From: an uncultured Spirochaetales bacterium
GTDB taxonomy: Bacteria; Spirochaetota; Spirochaetia; Sphaerochaetales; Sphaerochaetaceae
Length of the DNA: 59,140 nt
Direction: 5' to 3'
Assembly (NCBI GenBank): GCA_949283235.1
Contig: CASDRY010000061.1
Location: forward strand, 1-59,140
The notes beneath the pieces are model-generated. The model was not told the origin of the DNA. It searched no databases and worked only from the letters and a program-made list of their open reading frames with translations. This document shows positions 27,196 to 35,640 of the stretch, piece after piece (positions within the stretch are counted from its first letter, which is position 1; the number at the start of each line of letters is the position of its first letter). The position numbers and the translations under genes are program-made.

Positions 27196-30100
27196 TTATT
27201 CTTCCTCATCATCCCTGAGAAGTTCTTTCAGCTTGTAACCGCTTTCCATTTCCTTCTCCATGAGAGTTTTGATGTATTCATCAGGATTGAAATCCTTTGA
27301 TTTCGGAGAAAGTGCGAATGATAGTGCTGATAGCAGTATCACCCTCTGCATCTGCTCCTTGTTGTACCAGATCTCTCCCTGATACTCATTGCATTGAGTA
27401 AGGTTCTGTACTCCTTCATCACTCATTATCTGAGTAAAGAGCTTCAGGCTGGACATTCCTTTCTGATAATCTCTTCCAGCTGTTGTAAGTATTGCGGCAG
27501 AATGTATTACAGCTCTTCTCTCGTTCTCTCCATATGCGAGCTCGTTGAACTCATATTCGAAGAATGAATCTATGAGAAGTCTGTCTGTCTCCTCCATCGT
27601 GCCTCTTATATCGAGATTCTCGATGAATGGATAAAGCACAAGAGATGAGGCAATGGTTAGAACCAATGCATTATCTGCTCCTGCCCATGCAGGGAAGGCC
27701 TTTCCTTTCTTCTCGGTGAAAAGCGATGCCAGCGTCCTTATGAGCTTGATCATCGGTTTAGGCTCGATTTCAACAGGTTTTACACTAATCTGACCCTTTG
27801 CAGGTTCTTCCAGAGTCTCATATACCTCAGGAATCATGGTGTAGCATTCAGCAATCGAAAGAAGAAGTTCTCTTTCCCCTTCTTTTGATAGCCTTCCATT
27901 CACCATATCTGTTATATGCTTCAGAGTTTCCTGAGAGCGTAGCATCTCCATTGCTTTGAAAAGCGGTTCAAGGCGGAGAAGGGCCACAGCCTTTGATATA
28001 TTCCTGATTCCCTTCCTTCCGTACATTCTCCAAAGCCTTTCATAGCTTCCATCGGTATCCTCAACCTGCCTTATATTCCAGTACACTCTCGCTTCATAGC
28101 CCTTGAGTGAGAATGAGAATCCCTCATCGTAGAGCTGCATTGAAGGAATGATGTATGTCAATCCATCGGAGAAGCAATCAAGAAGTGCGTAGTTCCTGCC
28201 TCCGAATGAAAGTCCCAGGCTATCTGCAAGCTTTGTCGTGACTGTTGTTCTTGTATCATGATCCTTCTTCAGCTTGGGTGAAGATACGCTTATGTTTCCT
28301 CCGCATTCCTCATACTGGTTGTTGACAAGGATAAGAGTGCGTTCGGAATCTGTTCCGTTCACGAAAGCATAAATCGATTCCTCGATGCCTCCGTTCTGGT
28401 TATAGCAGTCAAAGAGCTGGAAATGATCTACTCCAGAGAATAAGTATCTTCTTCTGAAGAGGGGGAAGATCCTTCTATAGTGCTCTCCGACAAGCCATCC
28501 ATTTGGCTGTTCGTTGTAGTAGGCTCTCTTATACTCCATGCCATACTTCTCATGGTAGCCTTCAATCTGACCATGTCCTACCATCGGAAGACCTGGAAGA
28601 GTTGCAAGGAGCGTGCAGACGGCAAAGTATTTGTCTCCATCTCCGAACTGGGCTATTGCTGTCTCCTCATCAGGGTTGTTCATGAAGTTGACATAGCGCT
28701 TAAGAATCTCGGGCTCAAATACAAGCGTGTTCTTGATGCCAAGCCTGTATTTCTGATTCTCCTGATTCTTCAGCATGTTCATGAATGCAGAGTTATAAAC
28801 TCTGTGCATGCCAAGTGTTCTTACGAAGTAGCCTTCCATCATCCAGAAAGCTTCTGCGAGAAGAAGGGTATCTGGGACTTCCTGGGCGACTCTGTCAACG
28901 ACTTCTCTCCAGAACTCCTGTGGAATACGGCGATTGAATTCCTCGTCACTCATTGCATAACGAGCTCTTCCCGCTATATCACCGCCATGTCCAGGCTTTG
29001 GATACCAAAGTCTCTGTATATGTCTCTTTGCGAGAGTCATGGCTGCATCGAAACGTATTATAGGGAAGTTCCTGGCTACATGAAGAATTTTCTGAATGAC
29101 AGCTTCTCTGGTAGTCGGATTGAGATAATCAAGCTGAGCTGTATCATTCCAGGGCATCGATGTTCCATCATTTCCATGGAATATATACCTTGTCTGTCCT
29201 GTGCGTTTATCACGGAGCATGAAAGTTACAGCGGCATCTGTCCTGTCATAGTAATGATCTTCAATCTTCACCTCATAATCCGGATTATTAGATAGATCAG
29301 GGCCATTGTATGTATAAGAAGGATATGGTGGCCAATCCTGCTGCACGAAGTAATCTGGATGCTCATATACCCAGTTCCCATCGATTCCTGTATGGTTTGG
29401 AACCATATCAGAAGCAAGCCTGATTCCTCTTGCCTTGCACCTCTCCCTTAGATTGTCGAGAGATGCCCATCCTCCTATTGCCGATGAGATTTCATAATCT
29501 TTCAGGGAGTAAGCCGAAGCTTCTGCATCAGGGTTGCCGCAGAGATTCTTTATCTTCTTCGATGCCTCTGATCGCTCCCATAGACCAATAAGCCAGAGAG
29601 CTGTGAAGCCTCTTTCTTTCAAGAGATCCAATTCCTCATCTGGAATCTGGTCAAGCCTTGTTATTGACCTCTTGTATTGTTTTGAAAGCTGGTCAAGCCA
29701 TACAAGAGTACATTTCGCTATCATGACGACACGAGGCATCCAGTTTGAATCATCAGAGAAGGCCTCATACTCATTGAGTTCGCTTTCAGAGTAGTTGATA
29801 ACCTGTGTCGGTCCTCCGCCTCCACCGACTCCGCCTCTGTCTTTTTCCTCTTCATGAATGTAATCGAGGGAAGTCTCCAAGAGTCTTATCAGATAGGAAG
29901 GAAGCAGCGCGCTCCATTCTCTGAGAATGTATCTGATCTGTTCCTCGAGGGAATTCGGATAGAGACGCGCAGGAAGCTGAAGCATTGTGAAGATATCATC
30001 AGTATTAGGCTTTCCATTTCTCAGATCATCTTTCACATAAGATGAGAGAATACTCGACAGAGCTTTGTACTCCGGTGGATAGATTATCTGGTCAGGTGAG

Positions 30101-30564
30101 ACGAAAGGCTTTGAAGCTGCTAACAAAGCTGGGTTCTGGAGCATAACCTGATGAATGAAGAAGCCTCTCATATCTTCTGTCATTCTCTTTGCGGCATCTG
30201 GTTTCTTCTCTTCAAGAGCAGGAGAAGGGAAAGTACGTGAGTAGAAACCTAATGCGTTTGATAGCTCCTCGTTTGATGCAACTGTAGCGATTCGTCTTGT
30301 GAAGAAATCACCTTGGCCATCATCCATTCTCGCTGTCAGTACAATCTGATAAATCAGATGCAGTACGGCAGAGGCATGAAGCTTTCCCGGGGAAACAAAT
30401 CCGCTTTCAGCTCCAGTTCGTTTTAATTCAGAGTTATATCTGTACGCAAGAAGGGAAGCTTCCCTGTACAGCAGGTCGAGACTTTCATCAGTTGGAAAGA
30501 CCGATCCGTTAATTTTGATTTTCTCCCTTGTGATCAAGGGGATTCTTAAATCCCTTTTTTCCAT
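27196..30564 (-). CDS. Very large GH13 (alpha-amylase family) enzyme
   Basis: A 1122-residue protein. The N-terminal 240 residues are helical and unrecognised. A glycine run (GGVGGGGG, 244-251) links them to a GH13 TIM barrel (about 275-760). Region I is DMVPNH (386-391), region II RFDAAMTLAKRH with nucleophile Asp506, and region III LLAEAF with acid/base Glu571. Region IV reads FMNNPDE (627-633) instead of the usual NHD: the Asp is kept but His is replaced. About 360 C-terminal residues follow. No signal peptide is present, so it should act on intracellular alpha-glucan or maltodextrin. The NxPD form recalls maltosyltransferase-type GH13 members, so a transferase is possible. It is a single gene flanked by terminators. 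Confidence 0.8.
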   Translation of the reverse strand: MEKRDLRIPLITREKIKINGSVFPTDESLDLLYREASLLAYRYNSELKRTGAESGFVSPGKLHASAVLHLIYQIVLTARMDDGQGDFFTRRIATVASNEELSNALGFYSRTFPSPALEEKKPDAAKRMTEDMRGFFIHQVMLQNPALLAASKPFVSPDQIIYPPEYKALSSILSSYVKDDLRNGKPNTDDIFTMLQLPARLYPNSLEEQIRYILREWSALLPSYLIRLLETSLDYIHEEEKDRGGVGGGGGPTQVINYSESELNEYEAFSDDSNWMPRVVMIAKCTLVWLDQLSKQYKRSITRLDQIPDEELDLLKERGFTALWLIGLWERSEASKKIKNLCGNPDAEASAYSLKDYEISSAIGGWASLDNLRERCKARGIRLASDMVPNHTGIDGNWVYEHPDYFVQQDWPPYPSYTYNGPDLSNNPDYEVKIEDHYYDRTDAAVTFMLRDKRTGQTRYIFHGNDGTSMPWNDTAQLDYLNPTTREAVIQKILHVARNFPIIRFDAAMTLAKRHIQRLWYPKPGHGGDIAGRARYAMSDEEFNRRIPQEFWREVVDRVAQEVPDTLLLAEAFWMMEGYFVRTLGMHRVYNSAFMNMLKNQENQKYRLGIKNTLVFEPEILKRYVNFMNNPDEETAIAQFGDGDKYFAVCTLLATLPGLPMVGHGQIEGYHEKYGMEYKRAYYNEQPNGWLVGEHYRRIFPLFRRRYLFSGVDHFQLFDCYNQNGGIEESIYAFVNGTDSERTLILVNNQYEECGGNISVSSPKLKKDHDTRTTVTTKLADSLGLSFGGRNYALLDCFSDGLTYIIPSMQLYDEGFSFSLKGYEARVYWNIRQVEDTDGSYERLWRMYGRKGIRNISKAVALLRLEPLFKAMEMLRSQETLKHITDMVNGRLSKEGERELLLSIAECYTMIPEVYETLEEPAKGQISVKPVEIEPKPMIKLIRTLASLFTEKKGKAFPAWAGADNALVLTIASSLVLYPFIENLDIRGTMEETDRLLIDSFFEYEFNELAYGENERRAVIHSAAILTTAGRDYQKGMSSLKLFTQIMSDEGVQNLTQCNEYQGEIWYNKEQMQRVILLSALSFALSPKSKDFNPDEYIKTLMEKEMESGYKLKELLRDDEEE

Positions 30565-30650
30565 TCCAACCCTCTTTGCATTTAACTATATCATAGCATA
30601 GCAATGAGGGCTCTTTTAAGCACGATTTAGACGTTTTAACGCATATGTGG

Positions 30651-31496
30651 CTATTTCGTTGATATAACAAGCCCCAGAAGAGTAAGAAGAGTTCCAGCTC
30701 CAGAGGAAAGAGTTATAGGTTCGTCAAGGAAAAGAGCTGAGGAGATTACCGTAACAACAGGGACAAGATATATAAATACACTTGTTTTGATAGCCCCTAT
30801 CTGTCTTACAGCTATGTTCCAGAGTACAAAACAAAGTGCAGAGGCCATTATTCCTAGAAACGCAAGATTAAGTATATTGCTTGCAGTGAAGATATTTCTT
30901 GCATCTCCATGACCATGCCAGAAAAGCATCGCAATTGATATGAACACCAGTCCATACAGAAAGGATCTTCTTGTTGTCTGTATTTCAGAGTAGCCGAATG
31001 TGCTTATTTTCTTTGTCAGGATCGCGTAAATGCCCCATACTGCTGCAGCTCCAAGGGAGAGAAAATCTCCCAAAAGACTGCTTTGGGAAACTTCTAATGC
31101 TGAGAAGCTCATTAAAAGTATTCCTATGATTGCAGAGACGAAGCCGATGAAGAACCACTTATTCTTCTTTTCCTTTGAAAAGAGTGCTGTGAAGAAAGGA
31201 GCTGTCGATACGATTACTCCTGTGTTTGAGGCACTTGTCCAGATTAATGAGATATTCTCAAGAAAATAGTACAGGAATATTCCAGATATGCCGGCGGCTA
31301 TGAAATATTTCTCCTCTTTCCATCCTTTGCTTTTCAATATATGAGGGGATATAACGAATAAGGCAATTGTTCCTATTGCAAATCTGATGAAGAGAATCTC
31401 AACAGGGGTGAATGTGTTAAGAAGCAGTTTCGTGGAGACAAAGGTGATGCCCCAGATAAGAACGGTTATTGTTGCAGCAACGTATCCTGTTTTCAT
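30651..31496 (-). CDS. EamA/DMT-superfamily permease
   Basis: A 281-residue protein with ten predicted membrane helices in two EamA repeats: residues 1-130 (starting TGYVAATITVLIWGITFVSTKLL) and 145-280 (LLGDFLSLGAAAVWGIYAILTKK, ending FLDEPITLSSGAGTLLTLLGL). Family members export or import amino acids, nucleobases or drugs; the substrate cannot be named. It is the last gene of a leftward reductase-pth-permease run and overlaps pth by 4 bases. Confidence 0.85.
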   Translation of the reverse strand: MKTGYVAATITVLIWGITFVSTKLLLNTFTPVEILFIRFAIGTIALFVISPHILKSKGWKEEKYFIAAGISGIFLYYFLENISLIWTSASNTGVIVSTAPFFTALFSKEKKNKWFFIGFVSAIIGILLMSFSALEVSQSSLLGDFLSLGAAAVWGIYAILTKKISTFGYSEIQTTRRSFLYGLVFISIAMLFWHGHGDARNIFTASNILNLAFLGIMASALCFVLWNIAVRQIGAIKTSVFIYLVPVVTVISSALFLDEPITLSSGAGTLLTLLGLVISTK

Positions 31497-32017
31497 AAGA
31501 CAGATATTTCTCTCTCATCTTCTGGACTGTCAATAAGCGGTCTTATCCTGGAAAATAAAGTTTTAAGGATAATTGCTTCATCCTTTTTGAAAGGGGAGGT
31601 TACATACAGCCTTACATCTCCATGCACTGGTCTTCCTATTCCTACTCTCAGACGATAAAAGCCATCGGAGCCAAGACGTTCTTTTATATTCCTGAGTCCG
31701 TTATGTCCTTGTAGTCCCCCTCCTTTCTGGACTTTGGCTTTACCAAGGGGAAGCTCTAGATCATCATGGACAATCAGAATCTCATCTGCTTTCAGTTTGT
31801 AAAATGATGCAGCCTCCGAAACTGCCGTTCCTGAGAGATTCATCATGGTCATTGGCTTTATAATCTTCCTTCCCCCTTCTTCTGTGAAAGCTGAATGGAA
31901 CTTCACTTTCCAGGAAGCATATGGATAAAGCTCATCTGAAAGGAGAAAGCCTGCATTGTGCCTTGTTTCTTTATACTCTTTTCCTGGATTACCAAGGAAA
32001 GCTACCAGACGGATCAT
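31493..32017 (-). CDS. pth: Peptidyl-tRNA hydrolase
   Basis: Pth releases peptides from prematurely dissociated peptidyl-tRNA. The 174-residue protein is slightly shorter than the usual 185-195. Family motifs are present: FLGNPGKEYKETRHNAGF with the catalytic His in RHNAGF, PMTMMNLSG, IVHDDLELPLG and GGLQGHNGLRNI. It overlaps the gene before and after by 4 bases, indicating tight translational coupling. The usual neighbour rplY is absent. Confidence 0.95.
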   Translation of the reverse strand: MIRLVAFLGNPGKEYKETRHNAGFLLSDELYPYASWKVKFHSAFTEEGGRKIIKPMTMMNLSGTAVSEAASFYKLKADEILIVHDDLELPLGKAKVQKGGGLQGHNGLRNIKERLGSDGFYRLRVGIGRPVHGDVRLYVTSPFKKDEAIILKTLFSRIRPLIDSPEDEREISVL

Positions 32018-32568
32018 GCTTCTATGAAACTCAAGAATCTTTCGGCCTGATCCTCAAGCTTCCTCCTTCTGTCGTTATCCAGATATAGTGTATCCGATGA
32101 GAACTCTTCAGGAGTAAGGCTTATTGAAGTCTCTTCTCCATCCATGTGCTTCATCTTCATGAAAATAGAGAGTTCTGAAAGCCTTTTTCTTGCATTAGCA
32201 GCCCCGCTCTTTCCTCCGGCTCCTGAAAGTGTGACAGGAAGCCCTGTAGCTGCAGAGATTCTTTCCGGATCTCCTTTGACAAGCGGTCTTGATAACCAAT
32301 CCAGAAGATTCTTCAGCACTCCCGGTATATTGAAGTTGTATTCAGGTGAGAATATCCAGATACCATCTGCGCTCATCACCTCATCCCTTATCCGCTTCAC
32401 GGCTTCGGGGGCAGGATACTCTATGTCCTGATTCATGAAAGGGATGTCTGAATAATCCAGAAAAGAAACTTCCGCTCTGTTTCCGATTATAGCGGCAGCA
32501 CTTTCAGCTAATGATTTATTGAAAGAGTTCTTTCTGAGAGAACCCACTATGAAAAGAATCTTCTTCAT
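32014..32568 (-). CDS. NADPH-dependent FMN reductase family protein
   Basis: A 184-residue flavodoxin-fold protein. The N-terminal phosphate-binding loop is VGSLRKNSFNKSLAE. The central PEYNFNIPGVLKNLLDWLSRP motif, typical of NADPH-dependent FMN/quinone/azo reductases, is well conserved, followed by LSGAGGKSGAAN. It probably reduces flavins or quinones in the cytoplasm; the physiological acceptor is unknown. It is first in the reductase-pth-permease unit, with an AGGAAAA-like site upstream. Confidence 0.85.
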   Translation of the reverse strand: MKKILFIVGSLRKNSFNKSLAESAAAIIGNRAEVSFLDYSDIPFMNQDIEYPAPEAVKRIRDEVMSADGIWIFSPEYNFNIPGVLKNLLDWLSRPLVKGDPERISAATGLPVTLSGAGGKSGAANARKRLSELSIFMKMKHMDGEETSISLTPEEFSSDTLYLDNDRRRKLEDQAERFLSFIEA

Positions 32569-32642
32569 AATTTTTCCTCATAGAGAATATAGCTGATGCA
32601 AGGACGGCAGAAAAGTAATGAATTGGGTTGGAATCAGTTGGT

Positions 32643-32740
32643 TTTCAGTTGATAATCAGGTGGTAAAAATAACTAATTATTTATAATACAAGAAATATAA
32701 TCAGTTGAATTTTTTAATTTGCAGTTGATTTTCAGTTGAA
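32643..32740. repeat. 98-bp direct repeat, left copy, with TCAGTTG iterons
   Basis: This 98-base block recurs at 34312-34409 with only 3 mismatches and no gaps. It contains TCAGTTG-like motifs starting at 32645, 32656, 32701, 32721 and 32732; one more at 32634 lies just outside. Steps are 11, 11, 45, 20 and 11 bases, close to whole helical turns. It also contains a perfect TATAAT. It ends 45 bases before the AlbA_2 regulator start, so it is the likely promoter/operator of that gene. Confidence 0.9.
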
Positions 32741-32784
32741 TAATAATAATTTTGGATTTAGAATTCTTTATAGAAGGAGTTATT

Positions 32785-34311
32785 ATGACTGCGGAAACTA
32801 AGTATAAAGTGATCTCAAATCTTCTTGATAACCTAAGCAAAGAAGGACTGGAAGTGGAATTCAAGGAAGCATCTTATTCCATTCCCCAATCAATGTGGGA
32901 GACTGTATCAGCTTTTGCTAATACAAATGGCGGTGTAATAATTCTTGGAGTAAAGGAAAAATCCCATGTATTCACAGTTTCAGGTATCGCAAATGCAGAG
33001 AAGATGGAAGCTGATTTCTGGAACACTATCAGAAATAGAAAGAAGATAAGTCAGTTATCAATAGGTTCACATTCTTTTGAGATATTGGAGACGGAAGATG
33101 GAAAGCAGATAGCCCGTATTTCGATTCCCCAGGCTGATGTCTCAGAGCTTCCTGTTTTTCTGAATGGAAATATGAGTGAGACTTATATCCGTCGGGGAGA
33201 AGGGGATTATCAGGTGAATCCAGAAGAGCTTAAAGCGCTTATCCGTAATAGCAGTCCTAAAAGCAATGATCGAAAAACACTGGAAAAACTTTCAATTGAC
33301 GATCTTGATAGAGTAGCTCTCCGTAATTTCAAAGCAATAATTGAGGACAGATATCCAGAAGGGGCTTATGAAGATATGAAAATGCAGGATTTTCTGCTTC
33401 ATTTAGGACTTCTAGATGATTCCGATAAAGATAATATCTGTCTTTATGCAGGAACTTTGCTGCTTTTTGGAAAGTACAATACAATAAAGAAATACTTCAA
33501 TTCATATCAGCTGGATTATTTTGATTACAGGGGAGCTTCCAATCGCTGGATAGATAGAGTGTCCTCTGATGATCTCGGGTCAGGGGAGATGAATATATTC
33601 AATTTCTACAACGTTGTGTACCAGAAACTTGCAATAGTGGCAAAATCAGGATTCAAGCTGGATGAGAATATGGTGAGAGTTAATACCGATATAAAGGAAG
33701 CTCTCAGGGAAGCTCTTGTGAATGCTTTAGCACACGCAGATTATTCCATTCCTAACGGCTGTGTCAGAATTGAGGTCTATGATACATATTATAAATTCGA
33801 GAATCCCGGGAAGATGCTTATTCCTGCAGAGAAATTCTTCAGGGGTGGAACAACTAAATCTCGCAATGATGTGATAATGTCATCATTCCGCAGAATTGGT
33901 TTATCTGAAAGGCAGGGGTATGGAGGTTACCAGATATTCAGAACAGTAATCAACAACAAGTTCAGAACCCCAGAAATCTTTACATCCCTTGAGAAAACTG
34001 TTCTCACGCTATGGCTTGTGGATTTTCCTGGTTCTTATCCTGATCTTCCTGCTGTGGAGAAAGATATTCTATCGATACTTACTCGTTCCAGTTTTCTCTC
34101 AAAAGGGGAGATTGAAACTATTCTTTATGATAAATACACGGAGTATAAGATAAAGAAAGCCCTTAAAGAGCTTGTTGATAGGGGTATTTTGATAATTTCA
34201 GGAAGGGGGAGATCAATAAAATATTCTATTAACTTTACTACGGCAGAAGGGCTTGGTCAGATAAGGCTTCTGATGGATAGATTGACAGAACTTGTTAGTA
34301 AAAAGGATTAA
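32785..34311 (+). CDS. AlbA_2-domain transcriptional regulator, repeat-flanked
   Basis: A 508-residue protein of the Schlafen-AlbA_2 / divergent AAA-4 type, annotated in bacteria as putative DNA-binding regulators. The N-terminal AlbA_2 domain has EFKEASYSIPQSMWETVSAFANTNGG at about 28-53. The middle part has a GHKL-like HATPase_c_4 domain (REALVNALAHADYS, then FENPGKML). The C-terminal winged helix (about 435-500) includes SKGEIETILYDKYTEYKIKKALKEL. The ATG at 32785 is preceded by GAAGGAG. Upstream and downstream lie near-identical 98-bp repeats carrying phased motifs, which it plausibly binds (inference). A paralogue with the same domains lies at 52.1 kb. Confidence 0.82.
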   Translation: MTAETKYKVISNLLDNLSKEGLEVEFKEASYSIPQSMWETVSAFANTNGGVIILGVKEKSHVFTVSGIANAEKMEADFWNTIRNRKKISQLSIGSHSFEILETEDGKQIARISIPQADVSELPVFLNGNMSETYIRRGEGDYQVNPEELKALIRNSSPKSNDRKTLEKLSIDDLDRVALRNFKAIIEDRYPEGAYEDMKMQDFLLHLGLLDDSDKDNICLYAGTLLLFGKYNTIKKYFNSYQLDYFDYRGASNRWIDRVSSDDLGSGEMNIFNFYNVVYQKLAIVAKSGFKLDENMVRVNTDIKEALREALVNALAHADYSIPNGCVRIEVYDTYYKFENPGKMLIPAEKFFRGGTTKSRNDVIMSSFRRIGLSERQGYGGYQIFRTVINNKFRTPEIFTSLEKTVLTLWLVDFPGSYPDLPAVEKDILSILTRSSFLSKGEIETILYDKYTEYKIKKALKELVDRGILIISGRGRSIKYSINFTTAEGLGQIRLLMDRLTELVSKKD

Positions 34312-34409
34312 TTTCAGTTGATAATCAGATGGTAAAAATAGCTAATTATTTATAATACAAGAAATATAATCAGTTGAATTTTTCAATTTGCAGTTGATTT
34401 TCAGTTGAA
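34312..34409. repeat. 98-bp direct repeat, right copy
   Basis: It begins at the base after the AlbA_2 gene's stop codon and matches 32643-32740 at 95 of 98 positions. Motifs TCAGTTG (34314), TCAGATG (34325), TCAGTTG (34370), GCAGTTG (34390) and TCAGTTG (34401) keep the same 11-45-20-11 spacing. It lies 108 bases before the next gene, so it could place that gene under the same control. Confidence 0.9.
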
Positions 34410-34455
34410 ACGGAAATTTGGATACAATTAATCAGTAAGTTGTATTCTCTTCCGC

Positions 34456-34485
34456 TTAACCAATAATGGGGTATCGGGCTAGAAT
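34456..34485 (+). promoter_or_regulatory. Candidate promoter of the small membrane protein
   Basis: TTAACC (34456-34461) and TAGAAT (34480-34485) are 18 bases apart, about 32 bases before the ATG at 34518, which itself has TTTGGAGGTGG upstream. The -35 is imperfect. Confidence 0.35.
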
Positions 34486-34517
34486 GTAGCTGCAATATAC
34501 ACTTTGGAGGTGGAAAT

Positions 34518-34928
34518 ATGGCAACTGGAAAAGTAAATGGGGATTTCATCCTCAAGATACTTGTCGGTATTCTTTTTGTTGTTATCGGTATCGAGGGTAT
34601 TGCCGATTTCGGAGGGAATGCCATCTATGATGAGCTCGATGAGCCTTTTAACATCATTGTCGGTGTGGTTCTCCTTGTAGCAGGTCTTCTTCTGATAGTT
34701 CCTTCTTTCATCGGTGGAATCAAGGCTTCTTTCGTGAAGATCTCAACACTTGTTGTCCTTGTCGCTTGGATTATCTTCATTCTTCTTGAAGATTTTATCT
34801 ATGGACTTAGTGGTCTTAATGGAGATGAGTGGTTCCTGTGGATCGAGGATCTGATCTACCATCTTCTCATCCTTTACTGCATCTATCGTGTAGCAACTCC
34901 TGCAGTACGCAAGCTTGGTAACAAGTAA
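34518..34928 (+). CDS. Small four-helix membrane protein, unknown
   Basis: A 136-residue protein with about four membrane helices: 11-30, 45-66, 75-95 and 113-130. The second and third are joined by a short loop (FIGGIKASFVK). Acidic residues lie in the first and third loops (YDELDEPF, NGDEWFLW). I do not recognise a family. It has a strong ribosome-binding site and a promoter-like pair, and lies downstream of the right 98-bp repeat, so it might be a target of the AlbA_2 regulator. It converges with nth with no gap between the two stop codons. Confidence 0.6.
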   Translation: MATGKVNGDFILKILVGILFVVIGIEGIADFGGNAIYDELDEPFNIIVGVVLLVAGLLLIVPSFIGGIKASFVKISTLVVLVAWIIFILLEDFIYGLSGLNGDEWFLWIEDLIYHLLILYCIYRVATPAVRKLGNK

Positions 34929-35594
34929 TCAGCGATTTCTTATAACCCCCTTCTTAGGACACTGTTCGTTTTCAGGACAGAGCGAGCAGAAAGGGGATAC
35001 AGGAGTACAGATTTTCTGCCCATAACGGACAAGGAGCTCATTGAGTGGTATCCAGAACCGTCTGGGCAGGATTTCTCTTAGTCTTTTCTCTGTTTCTTCA
35101 GGAGTTTTTGTCTCAACCCAGCCAAGACGATTTGCTATTTCATGTACATGACAGTCCACGCATACGGCATCGATACCATATCCAAGGTTAAGGACGAGGG
35201 AGGCTGTCTTTATTCCGACTCCTGGAAGGGAAAGAAGCGTATCCATATCATTAGGGACAATGCTGTTGTAGTTGTCGCGGATAATTATTGCAATCTTTTT
35301 AAGCTGCTCGCCTTTTCTTTTGTAGAAACCTGCGGGTTTTATAGCCTCTGCGATTCTTTCGCTATCAAGTTCAGCTAGCGTATTTATATCAGGAGCAATC
35401 TGGAACAGCCTTTTCGAGGCTTCGAGTGTTACCTCATCTTTTGTTCTAAGACTTATGATTGTGGAGGCAAGCACTTTGTATGGATTGCTATCCTCCTCTG
35501 CGATAGTACTGACAGAAGGAAGGGGAGAGCCTATTTTCCTTAGCTCCTCGCTGAAAGAATTGAAAATTGAATCAACATATTTCTCGTCAAGCAT
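34929..35594 (-). CDS. nth: Endonuclease III
   Basis: Nth is a bifunctional DNA glycosylase/AP lyase that removes oxidised pyrimidines. From ATG 35594 it has 221 residues, the normal size. The helix-hairpin-helix LPGVGIKTASLVL contains the catalytic Lys. The catalytic Asp follows in VCVDCHVHEIANRLGW. The C-terminal iron-sulfur cluster has the spacing C-x6-C-x2-C-x5-C (in CTPVSPFCSLCPENEQC). The frame is open for 70 more residues upstream, but that part lies antisense in the aroF-pheA gene and does not match the family, so it was rejected. It diverges from that gene across 46 bases. Confidence 0.93.
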   Translation of the reverse strand: MLDEKYVDSIFNSFSEELRKIGSPLPSVSTIAEEDSNPYKVLASTIISLRTKDEVTLEASKRLFQIAPDINTLAELDSERIAEAIKPAGFYKRKGEQLKKIAIIIRDNYNSIVPNDMDTLLSLPGVGIKTASLVLNLGYGIDAVCVDCHVHEIANRLGWVETKTPEETEKRLREILPRRFWIPLNELLVRYGQKICTPVSPFCSLCPENEQCPKKGVIRNR

Positions 35595-35604
35595 TTTTTC
35601 CACG

Positions 35605-35633
35605 TTGACCAAATCATCTGGAAAAGCTAGCGT
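35605..35633 (+). promoter_or_regulatory. Possible aroF-pheA promoter with minimal leader
   Basis: TTGACC (35605-35610) and the weak TAGCGT (35628-35633) are 17 bases apart. The ATG is only 7 bases further on and has no visible Shine-Dalgarno sequence. A nearly leaderless message is implied if this promoter is used. The assignment is tentative. Confidence 0.3.
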
Positions 35634-35640
35634 TTTCCGT

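Noticed and set aside
28480-29295. 271-codon open frame on the plus strand
   Set aside because: It lies wholly antisense in the GH13 catalytic barrel, has no ribosome-binding site and no recognisable protein pattern.
32643-34409. Interpretation as an insertion sequence
   Set aside because: No transposase, no terminal inverted repeats and no target-site duplication; the repeats are direct and promoter-like.
35455-35640. Longer N-terminus for the aroF-pheA fusion
   Set aside because: These codons are antisense to nth and precede the family's true N-terminus (MIVILKQG).
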